DNA of 64,000 nt, taken from contig NZ_CP089466.1 of the NCBI RefSeq assembly GCF_021233415.1, forward strand, positions 372,001 to 436,000, written 5' to 3'. Both the position numbers and the translations under genes were made by a program. How positions within the stretch are numbered: position 1 is the stretch's first letter; each line of letters starts with the position of its first letter. The notes below the pieces were generated by a model. The model was not told where the DNA came from. It saw only the letters and a list, made by a program, of their open reading frames with translations, and searched no databases. The DNA is from Halobacterium litoreum (lineage in GTDB: Archaea > Halobacteriota > Halobacteria > Halobacteriales > Halobacteriaceae). This document shows, piece by piece, positions 34,328-43,074 of the stretch.

Positions 34328-35674
34328 GTGACCCTCGCGTCCGTCCCGCGGTACGACCCCGACGCCGCCGCCCGCGTCGGCGACCACGCCGTCGTCGTCG
34401 GCGGCAGCGTCGCCGGCCTGCTCGCGGCGCGCGTCCTCGCGGACGCCTTCGATCGCGTGACCGTCGTCGACCGCGACGCGTTCCCGGACGACCCGGTCGC
34501 CCGCGACGGCGTCCCGCAGGCCCGCCAGCCACACGTCCTCCTCGAAGCCGGGCGCGCGACCCTCGAAGACCTCTTCCCGGGCTACGGCGAGGACGTGGTC
34601 GCGGCGGGCGGCCTGATGCTCGACTGGACGACCGACCTCGTCCACTACGAGCGCGGCGGCTTCCTCGCGTCCGGCGCGTCCCCGGAGACGCTGTACGCCG
34701 CCAGCCGCCCCCTCTTCGAGCACGCGATTCGAGCGCGCGTCGCGGCCCGCGACGACGTGACTCTCGAAGGCGACTGCGCGTTTCTGGGCTACCGCGCCGA
34801 CGGCGACCGAATCGCGGGCGTGGACGTGCGCCGAGGCGACGGCGCGCGCGCCAGCGTCGACGCCGACCTCGTCGTCGACGCGACGGGGCGTGCGAGCAAG
34901 ACCCCGAGGTGGCTCGCCGACAACGGCTACCCGACGCCGCCCGAGGACACCGTCGACGTGGACGTGACGTACGCCACGACCGTCGTGGAGCGCCCGACCG
35001 ACGACCGGCGCGTGCTGTTCTCGCCGCCGACGCCGCCGCGCACTCGGGGCGGCGGCGCGTTCCCCGTCGAGGGCGACCGGTGGCTCGTGACGATGCAGGG
35101 CGTCCACGGCGACGACCCGCCGACCGACCGCGACGGCTTCGTCGAGTTCGCCGACTCGCTGCCCGTCCCGCAGGTCGCTCGCGTCCTCCGCGAGCAGGCG
35201 TGGGTGACCGACGACATCGCGTCCTACCCGTTCCCGTCGAACCGCCGGCGGCGCTACGAGACCCTCGACGACTTCCCCGAGGGCCTGCTCGTCGTCGGCG
35301 ACGCCGTCGCGAGTTTCAACCCCGTCTACGGGCAGGGGATGTCGGTCGCGGCGCTCGAAGCCGTCTGCCTCCACCGCGCGCTCGCCGACGGCGGCCGCGA
35401 GAACCTCGCCGCCCGCTTCTTCGACCGCGCGACCGCGGCGGTCGACCCGGCGTGGCTGCTGGCGACGTCCTCGGACCTCGCGCGCCCCCAGACCGACGGG
35501 TCGCTCGCGCTCCACGAGCGCGCGTTCGACCGGTACGTCGCCCGTCTCGTGGAGCGCGCCCACGACGACGGCGTGCTGGCGACGGCCTACGGGCGCGTGC
35601 TCACGATGGAGCGCTCGCCGACCTCGCTGCTCCGCCCGCGCCTCGCGGCGCGCACCCTCCTGCCGTCCCGGTGA
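34328..35674 (+). CDS. FAD-dependent oxidoreductase (PHBH/geranylgeranyl-reductase-like fold)
   Basis: A 448-residue flavoprotein. The N-terminal dinucleotide fold is AVVVGGSVAGLLAARVLADA followed by TVVDRD. The second FAD motif is LVVDATGRASKTPRWL, and the C-terminal FAD motif is LLVVGDAVASFNPVYGQGMS. The GD-motif and GQGMS place it in the aromatic hydroxylase / geranylgeranyl reductase superfamily. The substrate is unknown; oxidation or reduction of an aromatic or isoprenoid compound is possible. The start is a GTG at 34328 and gives a short N-terminal arm before the fold. The Vms1-like gene follows 38 bases later. Confidence 0.88.
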   Translation: MTLASVPRYDPDAAARVGDHAVVVGGSVAGLLAARVLADAFDRVTVVDRDAFPDDPVARDGVPQARQPHVLLEAGRATLEDLFPGYGEDVVAAGGLMLDWTTDLVHYERGGFLASGASPETLYAASRPLFEHAIRARVAARDDVTLEGDCAFLGYRADGDRIAGVDVRRGDGARASVDADLVVDATGRASKTPRWLADNGYPTPPEDTVDVDVTYATTVVERPTDDRRVLFSPPTPPRTRGGGAFPVEGDRWLVTMQGVHGDDPPTDRDGFVEFADSLPVPQVARVLREQAWVTDDIASYPFPSNRRRRYETLDDFPEGLLVVGDAVASFNPVYGQGMSVAALEAVCLHRALADGGRENLAARFFDRATAAVDPAWLLATSSDLARPQTDGSLALHERAFDRYVARLVERAHDDGVLATAYGRVLTMERSPTSLLRPRLAARTLLPSR

Positions 35675-35712
35675 GGGAAACGCCTAAGCCCGCGGCCCGT
35701 CGCCGTTCGCCC

Positions 35713-36606
35713 ATGCTGGACGACCTCCTCGGGCGCACGGAACTCAAAGCGCGCATCGAGGAACTGGAGGCAGAGAAGGAGTCCCTCGAAGCCCAGTTGG
35801 ACGCGGAGAGCGAGCGCCGCAGCGAGGCCGCCCGTGAGCGACAGGCGGCCGAGCGCCGCGTGAACGAACTCGAAGACCGGGTCGCTGAACTGGAAGACCG
35901 CGTCGAGCGCGCGGAGGGCGACGACGCCGGCCCCGAGTTCCGGGCGCGCGTCGACCTGAGAGACGAGCGCTTGGAGCGCGTACTCGGCCTGCTGGAGAGT
36001 CTCGACGGCGGCGAGGAAGGGATTCTGACGGCGTACGTGCCCGACGACCCGCCCGAGGCGGTTCGCGAGGCGTTCGGCGACCGGGCGCCGCTGGTCGAGC
36101 GCGCCGCGCCGTGTCTCGTCGTCCGGGACCGCGAGGGAATCGTGTCCGCCGCGCTCCGTCCGCCGAACCCACCGGCGGCGTTCTGCGAGTGGGGCGAACG
36201 CGCGCGAATCGAGCGCGAGTGGCTGGCGCCCACGGGCCGGTACGCGTTCGCGGTGGTGCGCGCCGACGTGTTCGCGCTCGGCGTCTACGACGCGACCGGC
36301 GACGGCGTCGAGCGCGTGCGCTTCGAGGGGTTCGAGAGCGACGTGAAGAGCAAACACTCGAAGGGCGGCTTCTCGCAGGACCGCTTCGAGCGCATCCGCG
36401 ACGACCAGATTCGGAGCCACGTCGAGAAGGCACGCGAGGCGCTCGCTGACGTGGACGCAGACCGGACGTTCGTCGTCGGACAGGAGACGCTGCTGTCGGC
36501 GTTCGACGCCGACGCCACCGCCGCCGTGGACGCCTCGGGGAAGCCCGAGGACGCGCTCGGGAGCGCGCACGCCGACTTCTGGACGGTGGCGCTGTCGCTG
36601 CTGTAG
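35713..36606 (+). CDS. Vms1/ANKZF1-family peptidyl-tRNA hydrolase (release-factor-like)
   Basis: A 297-residue protein. An N-terminal coiled coil (about residues 8-70, LKARIEELEAEKESLEAQL) is followed by an eRF1-like Vms1 domain. The catalytic-loop block SKHSKGGFSQDRFER (213-227) places the presumed catalytic glutamine at Q222, after which comes a helix RIRDDQIRSHVEKA. In eukaryotes Vms1 cleaves peptidyl-tRNA on stalled 60S subunits; archaeal homologues are expected to do likewise in ribosome rescue. The ATG at 35713 starts right at the coiled coil. This assignment is by motif; activity is not shown. Confidence 0.88.
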   Translation: MLDDLLGRTELKARIEELEAEKESLEAQLDAESERRSEAARERQAAERRVNELEDRVAELEDRVERAEGDDAGPEFRARVDLRDERLERVLGLLESLDGGEEGILTAYVPDDPPEAVREAFGDRAPLVERAAPCLVVRDREGIVSAALRPPNPPAAFCEWGERARIEREWLAPTGRYAFAVVRADVFALGVYDATGDGVERVRFEGFESDVKSKHSKGGFSQDRFERIRDDQIRSHVEKAREALADVDADRTFVVGQETLLSAFDADATAAVDASGKPEDALGSAHADFWTVALSLL

Positions 36607-36681
36607 CGAGGACGCCCCGCGCCCGGCGGCGGTATTGCCACCGGCTTCAGGTTTAAGGCGGCGGGTGGCGACCGTCTCTGC

Positions 36682-37695
36682 ATGAAGGTCGCACTCCTGG
36701 CTCACGAGCAGTTCCCCGACCGCGCGAAGACCGCGGTCGGCGTCCTCCGGTACGCCGACTACGACGTCGCGGCGGTCCTCGACCGCGACAGCGCCGGGTC
36801 GCGGGTCACAGACCACGTCCCCGACGTGCAGGACGCGCCGGTCGTCGCGTCGATGAGTGACGTGGACGAGGACGTGGACGCCCTGATTATCGGCATCGCG
36901 CCAATCGGCGGCGGCTTCGAGGAGTCGTGGCGCCCGGACGTGCGCGCCGCGCTCGAACGCGGCTGTGACGTGTACGCGGGCCTCCACTACTTCCTCGCCA
37001 AGGACGACGAGTTCGCCGACCTCGCCGCCGAACACGGCTGTGAACTCTGGGACGTGCGCAAACCCCCCGAGGACCTCGGGGTCGCCGACGGCGTCGCGGA
37101 CAGCGTGGACGCCACCGTCGTCACCACCGTCGGCACGGACTGCTCGGTCGGGAAGATGACCGCCACGCGGGAACTGTACGAGGACGCCCGCGACGCCGGG
37201 ATGGACGCCGCGTTCGTCGCCACCGGCCAGACCGGCATCCTCATCGAGGGCGCGGGCATCCCCGTCGACCGCGTCGTCTCGGACTTCACCGCGGGCGCCG
37301 TCGAGCGGATGGTACTGGACGCGGGCGCGGACCACGATTACGTCTTCGTGGAGGGGCAGGCGAGCATCGTCCACCCCGCGTACTCCGGAGTCACCACGAG
37401 CATCGTCCACGGGTCGATGCCGGACTACCTCGTGTTGTGCCACGAGCACGGCCGCGACACCGTCCACGGCTACGACCAGGAGATTCCGCCGGTCGCGTCG
37501 TTCCCGGAGCGCTACGAGGACTTCGCCGAACCCGTCAGCGACACCGAGTTCGCGGGCGGAATGTTGAACACCCGGAGCGTCGACGACGACGCGGACGCCC
37601 GCGAGGCGGTCGCTGACTTCGCGGACGCCATCGACGCGCCCGCCGACGACCCGGTGCGCTTCGGCACCGAGTCGGTCCTGGAGGTGATTCGATGA
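36682..37695 (+). CDS. dgcN: DUF1611 protein, probable D-glutamate N-acetyltransferase DgcN
   Basis: A 337-residue DUF1611 protein. An N-terminal Rossmann-like region (MKVALLAHEQ) leads to a P-loop, VGTDCSVGKMTAT (about 150-162), and FVATGQTGILIEGAG. Its stop overlaps the start of an enolase-superfamily epimerase (ATGA). This pairing is that of DgcN-DgcA, a D-glutamate catabolic pathway described in marine Proteobacteria and halophilic archaea. There DgcN N-acetylates D-glutamate and DgcA racemises the product. The assignment here rests on family plus gene order; the acetyl-CoA site is not obvious by eye. Confidence 0.85.
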   Translation: MKVALLAHEQFPDRAKTAVGVLRYADYDVAAVLDRDSAGSRVTDHVPDVQDAPVVASMSDVDEDVDALIIGIAPIGGGFEESWRPDVRAALERGCDVYAGLHYFLAKDDEFADLAAEHGCELWDVRKPPEDLGVADGVADSVDATVVTTVGTDCSVGKMTATRELYEDARDAGMDAAFVATGQTGILIEGAGIPVDRVVSDFTAGAVERMVLDAGADHDYVFVEGQASIVHPAYSGVTTSIVHGSMPDYLVLCHEHGRDTVHGYDQEIPPVASFPERYEDFAEPVSDTEFAGGMLNTRSVDDDADAREAVADFADAIDAPADDPVRFGTESVLEVIR

Positions 37696-38726
37696 ACACC
37701 GAGTTCGAGCGCCGCGAGTTCGAACTGGAGTACCCCTTTACCATCTCCCGCGGGACACAGGAGACGGCGGCCGCGGTGGTCGTGCGCGTCCACGACGACG
37801 ACGGCAACACGGGCGTCGGCGCGGCCGGGCCGTCCGCGCACTACGGCGAGACGGCGGGCACCGTCGAAGCCGTCATGCCCGACCTGCTCGACGTGGTCGA
37901 ACGCGTCGACGACCCCGAGAACCTCGCGCGCATCGAGGCCGGGCTGAAGCAGGTGGTCTACGACAACCCCTCGGCGCGCACCGCCGTCAGCATCGCGTGT
38001 CACGACCTCGCCGCGAAGCGCGTCGACCGCCCGCTCTACGAGTACTGGGGGCTCGACCCCGCGAACAGCCTCGAAACGTCCTACACTATCGGCATCGACG
38101 ACGCGGAGACGATGCGCGAGAAGACTCGAACCGCGGTCGACCGCGGCTACGGCACCCTCAAGGTGAAACTCGGAACGGACCGGGACGAGGAACTGCTCGC
38201 GACGGTGCGGGACGCCGCGCCCGACGCCACCATCCGCGTCGACGCCAACGAGGCGTGGAGCCCCCGCGAGGCCGTGAACAACATCGAGTGGGTCGCCGAC
38301 TACGGCGTCGAGTTCGTCGAACAGCCGGTCGCCGCGGAGAACCCCGAGGGCCTGCAGTTCGTCTACGAGCGCTCCGCGCTCCCCATCGCGGCCGACGAGT
38401 CCTGCATCACCGCCAGCGACGTGCCGCGGATTGCGGACAAGTGCGACATCGCGAACCTCAAACTCATGAAGACCGGCGGCCTCCGCGAGGCCAAGCGCCT
38501 GATTCACGCCGCCCGCGCGCACGGCCTCGACGTGATGTGTGGCTGCATGGCCGAGTCGAACGCGAGCATCGCCGCTGCCGCGCACCTCGCGCCCCTGCTG
38601 GACTACGCCGACCTCGACGGGTCGCTGCTGCTCGCTGACGACGCCTTCGACGGCGTGCCGATGCCCGCCGGCCACATCGACCTGGAGAGCGCTGACCGCC
38701 CCGGCACCGGCGCGCGCGAGACGTAA
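37692..38726 (+). CDS. dgcA: enolase-superfamily epimerase, probable N-acetyl-D-glutamate racemase DgcA
   Basis: A 344-residue mandelate racemase/muconate-lactonising-type enzyme. The KxK motif is at K157-K159 (LKVKLG), the metal ligands are D184 (RVDANEAW), E210 (EQPVA) and D235 (ADESC), and the second catalytic lysine is in LKLMKTGG (K260 or K257). CGCMAESN near 283 fits the dipeptide-epimerase subgroup. It would usually be called L-Ala-D/L-Glu epimerase, but the overlap with DUF1611 points to N-acetyl-glutamate racemisation. Archaea lack murein, so a peptidoglycan-recycling role would mean feeding on bacterial remains. Confidence 0.9.
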   Translation: MNTEFERREFELEYPFTISRGTQETAAAVVVRVHDDDGNTGVGAAGPSAHYGETAGTVEAVMPDLLDVVERVDDPENLARIEAGLKQVVYDNPSARTAVSIACHDLAAKRVDRPLYEYWGLDPANSLETSYTIGIDDAETMREKTRTAVDRGYGTLKVKLGTDRDEELLATVRDAAPDATIRVDANEAWSPREAVNNIEWVADYGVEFVEQPVAAENPEGLQFVYERSALPIAADESCITASDVPRIADKCDIANLKLMKTGGLREAKRLIHAARAHGLDVMCGCMAESNASIAAAAHLAPLLDYADLDGSLLLADDAFDGVPMPAGHIDLESADRPGTGARET

Positions 38727-38788
38727 CGTCGCGTTACTCGCGCCTAGCCCGGTCGTAACTATCGGGCTCGCCGCCGTCGGCTGACGGC

Positions 38789-39262
38789 ATGGACCCAGTC
38801 GAGAGCAGTCTCGCCGCCGGCGCCGTCGCCACCGTCGCGTTCGCCGCCGCGCTGTTCGCCGCGGGCGAACTGCTGGGCGGCGGCGGCCTGTTCGTGTTCG
38901 CCACGCTGTCCGCGCTCTGCGAACTCGGCGGCCCGCAGTACTGCGCGCCCGACTCCGCCACCTCGGTTGCGCTCACGCTCGCCGCCTTCGCGCTCCTGTT
39001 CGCCGTGGCGTGGCCGCTGTTCTTCGCCGCCGTGACGTGGGGTCTCCCCGGCCAGTCCGGAATCGCTCACGGCGTCGCGTTCGCAGTCGTCCTCTGGACC
39101 GGGTACGCCGTCACCGCCGCCTACGGCATCGGCTTCGGCGGCGAGACGCTCGCCGGCGACGCGCCCCTGCTCGCCGCGACGTTCGTCGCGTACGTCGTGT
39201 ACGGCGTCGTGCTCGGCGGCGGCTACGACTTCCTCGCCCACCACCGGACGCTCGACGTCTGA
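38789..39262 (+). CDS. four-helix membrane protein, unknown function
   Basis: A 157-residue integral membrane protein. The helices are about residues 8-30 (GAVATVAFAAALFAAGELL), 56-90 (a long hydrophobic run ending LFFAAVTWG), 96-118 (HGVAFAVVLWTGYAVTAAYG) and 126-148 (LLAATFVAYVVYGVVLGGGY). Two cysteines lie in the first outer loop (ALCELGGPQYCAPD) and could form a disulfide. No named family is recognised. It converges on the alpha/beta hydrolase with no gap between the two stops. Confidence 0.7.
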   Translation: MDPVESSLAAGAVATVAFAAALFAAGELLGGGGLFVFATLSALCELGGPQYCAPDSATSVALTLAAFALLFAVAWPLFFAAVTWGLPGQSGIAHGVAFAVVLWTGYAVTAAYGIGFGGETLAGDAPLLAATFVAYVVYGVVLGGGYDFLAHHRTLDV

Positions 39263-40228
39263 CTAGCCGTCGAGGAACGCGCGAACCCGCTCCTCGGTCT
39301 CGTCCCCGGGGTCGAGCCACGGCATGTGGCCGTAGCCGTCGAGTTCGTGGAACGCCGCGTCCGGCATCGAGTCGGCGACCGGGCGCCCGACCTCGGGTTT
39401 CCAGAAGGAGTCCTCGGTTCCCCAGACGAAACACGTCGGGCGCTCGATGCCCGGGAGTTCGTCGGTCAAATCGAAGAGGTCGTGCATCCGCCCGAACGAC
39501 CCCTGCGCGGTCTGGAGCGACCGGAGACTCCACTGCTGGGCGTCCATCCCCGAGGCCGCCGCGAGCACGTCGTAGAACGGCTCCGGGACCGCGGAGTCGT
39601 CGGCGACGAGCAGTTCGGCGGTGGACTCGCGGGCGTTCTCCTCGGCGTCGCCCAGCGAGTTCAGCCAGTAGAGCACGCGGTTCACGCCCCGAACCGTCAT
39701 CAGCTTCCAGAGCGCGGAGAACTCCTTGGAGACGCCGCCGGGCGCGCCGACGAGACAGAGGCGGTCGACGCGCTGGTGGTCGAGCGCGAGCAAAAACGCC
39801 TGCTGGCCGCCCAGCGAGTTCCCGACGACGTGCGGGGAGTCGAGGCCGAGTTCGTCGAAGAGGTCGGCGAGGTACGCGGTCATGAACGACCGCAGGTGCT
39901 TGTTCGTGTACTTCGCGGAGTTGGAGAGTCCGCGCCCCGGGCGGTCCGGGACGACGAGGCGGTAGTCGTCGGCGAGCGCGGAGAGCATCGGGAGCCACGT
40001 CGCCGCCGTCGTCGACACGCCGTGCAGGAACACGACCGGTTCGCCGTCCGGGTCGCCGGCTTCGAGGAAGTGAATCCGGCCCGCGGACTCGGTGTCGACG
40101 GTGCGCGAGGCGACGTCGACGCCGCAGTGCTCGGCGAGTCGCGCCTGCGCGTCGGCGTATCGGCGTTCCGCCTCGGTGCTCCAGCCCTCGGGTGTGCGTC
40201 CCGCGAGCGCGGCTTCGTCGCTGGCCAT
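39263..40228 (-). CDS. alpha/beta hydrolase
   Basis: A 321-residue esterase-fold enzyme. The oxyanion region VVFLHGVSTTAATW, the nucleophile elbow VVGNSLGGQQAF (Ser), a late acid in FVWGTEDSFW (Asp) and ELDGYGHMPW (His) give a complete catalytic triad. A 40-residue N-terminal extension (MASDEAALAGRTPEGWSTEA) precedes the fold. The substrate is unknown; it resembles the MhpC/epoxide-hydrolase-like group. A TATA-like AGTATTATG on the minus strand (40252-40260) lies about 27 bases before the start. It is divergent from thrS. Confidence 0.9.
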   Translation of the reverse strand: MASDEAALAGRTPEGWSTEAERRYADAQARLAEHCGVDVASRTVDTESAGRIHFLEAGDPDGEPVVFLHGVSTTAATWLPMLSALADDYRLVVPDRPGRGLSNSAKYTNKHLRSFMTAYLADLFDELGLDSPHVVGNSLGGQQAFLLALDHQRVDRLCLVGAPGGVSKEFSALWKLMTVRGVNRVLYWLNSLGDAEENARESTAELLVADDSAVPEPFYDVLAAASGMDAQQWSLRSLQTAQGSFGRMHDLFDLTDELPGIERPTCFVWGTEDSFWKPEVGRPVADSMPDAAFHELDGYGHMPWLDPGDETEERVRAFLDG

Positions 40229-40251
40229 ACGCTCGAAGGTCGCGGAACCGA

Positions 40252-40260
40252 CATAATACT
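40252..40260 (-). promoter_or_regulatory. TATA-like promoter element of the alpha/beta hydrolase
   Basis: On the minus strand AGTATTATG, about 27 bases before the ATG at 40228. The region between this gene and thrS is 115 bases and holds a separate box for each direction. Confidence 0.45.
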
Positions 40261-40310
40261 CGGGTGTGGTGGGGTCGATTGGTCTGACGCGTTGGCACGC
40301 TCTCAACAGG

Positions 40311-40317
40311 CTTATGA
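40311..40317 (+). promoter_or_regulatory. TATA-like promoter element of thrS
   Basis: CTTATGA, centred about 30 bases before the thrS start at 40344, the position expected for a leaderless haloarchaeal transcript. The ATG inside it (40314) is in frame with thrS but would overlap the promoter, which supports the downstream start. Confidence 0.45.
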
Positions 40318-40343
40318 GTGCGTCCGGGCGAAGAAACGAGCGT

Positions 40344-42272
40344 ATGAGTTCGGTCACTGTGACGCTGCCGGACGGCTCCACCCTGGAGATGGAGTCCGGC
40401 GCGACGGTCGAGGACGTAGCGTACGAAATTGGGCCCGGCCTCGGCCGTGACACAGTCGCGGGGAAGATAGACCACGAGCTGGTGGCCAAGGAGGAGTCCA
40501 TCACCGAGGACTGCGAGATCGAGATTGTCACCGACCAGAGCGACGAGTACCTCGACGTGCTCCGGCACACCGCCGCGCACGTGCTCGCGCAGGCCATCCT
40601 CCGTCACCACCCCGACGCGAAACTGACCATCGGGCCGTTCACGGACGAGGGCTTCTACTACGACATCGCGGACGTCGAACTGGACGCCGACGACCTCGAC
40701 GAGATTCAGGCCGAAGCCGAGGCCATCATCGAGGAGGACCTCGACGTCGAGCGCGTCGCCTACGGCCGCGACGAGGCCGCCGAGAAGTACGCCGACAACG
40801 AGTTCAAACGCGAGATTCTGGAGACCGAGGCGGCGGGCGACGGCCCCGTGAGTTTCTACCAGCAGGGCGAGTTCGAGGACCTCTGTAAGGGCCCGCACGT
40901 CGAGTCGACGGGCGAGATTGGCGGCTTCAAGGTGCTGGAGACGTCGGGCGCGTACTGGCGCGGCGACGAGGAAAACGAGATGCTCACCCGGGTCTACGGC
41001 ACCGCGTTCCCGACCGAGAGCGACCTCGAAGCGTTCCTCGAACGCCGCGAGGAGGCCAAGGAGCGCGACCACCGGAAAATCGGCCGGGAGATGGACCTGT
41101 TCTCGGTGCCCGAGCACAGCCCCGGTTGTCCGCACTACCACCCGAACGGGATGGCGATGCGGCGCGAACTCGAGGACTACATTCGCGAGCAGAACGACGA
41201 CCTCGGGTTCGACGAGGTGCGCACGCCCGAACTGAACAAGGCCGAACTGTGGAAGCCGACGGGCCACTACGAGACGTTCACCGAGAACGGCGAGATGTTC
41301 GCGTGGCACCAGGACGACACCGAGTACGGCCTGAAGCCGATGAACTGCGCGAACCACGCGCACATCTACTCGGAGACAACGCACTCCTACCGGGACCTCC
41401 CGATTCGGTACTCCGAGTTCGGGAACGTCTACCGGAACGAGCAGTCCGGCGAACTCTCCGGTCTGCTGCGCGTTCGCGGCCTGACCCAGGACGACGGCCA
41501 CGCGTTCGTGCGCCCGGACCAGATTCAGTCCGAGATTCTCGCCATCCTCCGCACCATCGAGGAGATTTACGGCGCGATGGACTTAGACGTGCTGTACAAA
41601 CTGGAGACGCAGGGCGACGACGCGATGGGCAGCGACGAAATCTGGGAGCAGGCGACCGACGCGCTAAAGGACGCTCTCGCCGCCGAGAGCCTCGATTACG
41701 ACGTGGAGCCCGGCGAGGCGGCGTTCTACGGGCCGAAAATCGGTATCAACGCGAAGGACGCGCTGGGCCGAGAGTGGACCATCGGCACGGTGCAGGTGGA
41801 CTTCAACATCCCGCGGTCGCTGGACTTGACCTACATCGGCGAGGACAACGAGGGGCATCACCCGGTGATGATTCACCGCGCGCTCCTCGGCTCCTTCGAG
41901 CGGTTCATGGGCGTGCTCATCGAGCACTTCAAGGGTCGGTTCCCGACGTGGCTGGCGCCCGAGCAGGTGCGCATCCTCCCCGTGACCGACGACAACCTCG
42001 GCTACGCACACCGCCTCGCGAACGAACTCGACGGGTTCCGCGTGGACATCGAGGACCGGTCGTGGACGGTCGGGAAGAAGATTCAGCAGGCCCACGACGA
42101 CAACGTCCCGTACATGCTCGTCGTCGGCGACGACGAGGAGGACGCGAACGCCGTCTCGGTGCGCGACCGACAGGAGCGCGAGGAGAAGGGCGTCGAGATG
42201 GACGCGTTCGTCGACCACCTCGAAGACGAAGTGAGCGAGAAGCGCCTCGAACCCGACTTCCTCGGGGAGTAG
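40344..42272 (+). CDS. thrS: threonyl-tRNA synthetase, bacterial-type with editing domain
   Basis: A 642-residue class II synthetase that charges tRNA(Thr). In order: TGS domain (1-60, [16 protein letters not shown]), editing domain N2 ([18 protein letters not shown], then [12 protein letters not shown]), catalytic core with motif 2 ([20 protein letters not shown]) and zinc ligands ([11 protein letters not shown]), motif 3 ([13 protein letters not shown]) and the anticodon-binding domain ([14 protein letters not shown]). Many archaea have an unrelated editing domain; haloarchaea carry this bacterial-like form. The ATG at 40344 gives the exact TGS start; an in-frame ATG at 40314 lies in the promoter. 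Confidence 0.97.
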   Translation: MSSVTVTLPDGSTLEMESGATVEDVAYEIGPGLGRDTVAGKIDHELVAKEESITEDCEIEIVTDQSDEYLDVLRHTAAHVLAQAILRHHPDAKLTIGPFTDEGFYYDIADVELDADDLDEIQAEAEAIIEEDLDVERVAYGRDEAAEKYADNEFKREILETEAAGDGPVSFYQQGEFEDLCKGPHVESTGEIGGFKVLETSGAYWRGDEENEMLTRVYGTAFPTESDLEAFLERREEAKERDHRKIGREMDLFSVPEHSPGCPHYHPNGMAMRRELEDYIREQNDDLGFDEVRTPELNKAELWKPTGHYETFTENGEMFAWHQDDTEYGLKPMNCANHAHIYSETTHSYRDLPIRYSEFGNVYRNEQSGELSGLLRVRGLTQDDGHAFVRPDQIQSEILAILRTIEEIYGAMDLDVLYKLETQGDDAMGSDEIWEQATDALKDALAAESLDYDVEPGEAAFYGPKIGINAKDALGREWTIGTVQVDFNIPRSLDLTYIGEDNEGHHPVMIHRALLGSFERFMGVLIEHFKGRFPTWLAPEQVRILPVTDDNLGYAHRLANELDGFRVDIEDRSWTVGKKIQQAHDDNVPYMLVVGDDEEDANAVSVRDRQEREEKGVEMDAFVDHLEDEVSEKRLEPDFLGE

Positions 42273-42308
42273 GCGACAGTTCTCGACTCGGGTCCGGTCC
42301 CGGCGTCG

Positions 42309-42905
42309 CTACTTCGGTCGGTCTTCGACGCCGCCGAACCCCGGGAGTGCGTAGTCGATGGCCACCAGCAGCAGTACCGCCGACAGGATGATACCGCCCT
42401 CCTCGACGCGCGGAAGGATGCCGAGACCGACGATGAGCGTCGTCGCACACGCCGGGGCGTGGCGCAGGTCGGTCGTCAGCATCCCGGCGCTCGTCAGTCC
42501 GACCGACAGCGTCGCGCTGGCCGCGAGTCTCGCTCCGTCGACGCTGAGTGCGGTCGGCAGGCTGGTGACGGCGAGTCCGGGCGCGAGCAGGTGGTACGCG
42601 AGCAGGCCGCCGACCACGCCGAACAGGTGGCCGCCGAACACGCGCTGTGGCCGACTCGTCGCCGACGACGGACTCACTGCCAGCGCGTACGCCGACGGCC
42701 CGAGACTCGGGAAGATGTAGGGCAGGCCGCTCGCCCACGCGACGGCGGCGAGCCCCATCAAGAGACCGCACACCCGCGTCGTCGTCCGAAGCGCGTCTCC
42801 CAGCGGGGGCCGCTCCTCGACCGGTTCGAACAGCCGGCGACGCGCCGCCCGGAGCGCGTCCCACGGGTCCGAGAGTGCGGTCGGCACGGCGTCAGACAGC
42901 GACAC
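42309..42905 (-). CDS. HPP-family integral membrane protein
   Basis: A 198-residue membrane protein. The helices begin about residue 42 (TTRVCGLLMGLAAVAWASGL). The HPP signature region is YIFPSLGPSAYALAVSPSSA followed by RPQRVFGGHLFGVVGGLLAY. A C-terminal helix (EEGGIILSAVLLLVAIDYAL) closes it. HPP proteins of plants and cyanobacteria transport nitrite. The start is placed at a GTG (42905), giving VSLSDAVPTALSDPWD; no ATG is available without a long unlikely extension. It is divergent from a formate/nitrite transporter gene, which makes a shared anion-transport role attractive. Confidence 0.75.
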   Translation of the reverse strand: MSLSDAVPTALSDPWDALRAARRRLFEPVEERPPLGDALRTTTRVCGLLMGLAAVAWASGLPYIFPSLGPSAYALAVSPSSATSRPQRVFGGHLFGVVGGLLAYHLLAPGLAVTSLPTALSVDGARLAASATLSVGLTSAGMLTTDLRHAPACATTLIVGLGILPRVEEGGIILSAVLLLVAIDYALPGFGGVEDRPK

Positions 42906-43074
42906 ACGGCCGTCTTCGTCTCCGCCCTCAAAACGTCTGTTGTCTCGCCGTGAGTCACTCACCACACCGCGTCGCCGGACGCGAGGCTCGGTCCCGTCGA
43001 CGTCGGAACCGGGGGCTCTCGCCCCCTCTCGGAACACCCACTTTAACACGTTTCCCCGATTCGCTTCGAACGAG

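Noticed and set aside
37692-38726. Murein-recycling L-Ala-D/L-Glu epimerase
   Set aside because: Archaea lack murein and the gene overlaps DUF1611, so the DgcA role is a better fit, though not proven.
39111-41501. Long antisense open frame across the hydrolase and thrS
   Set aside because: Shadow of thrS and the hydrolase; it spans their divergent promoter region and encodes no recognisable motif.
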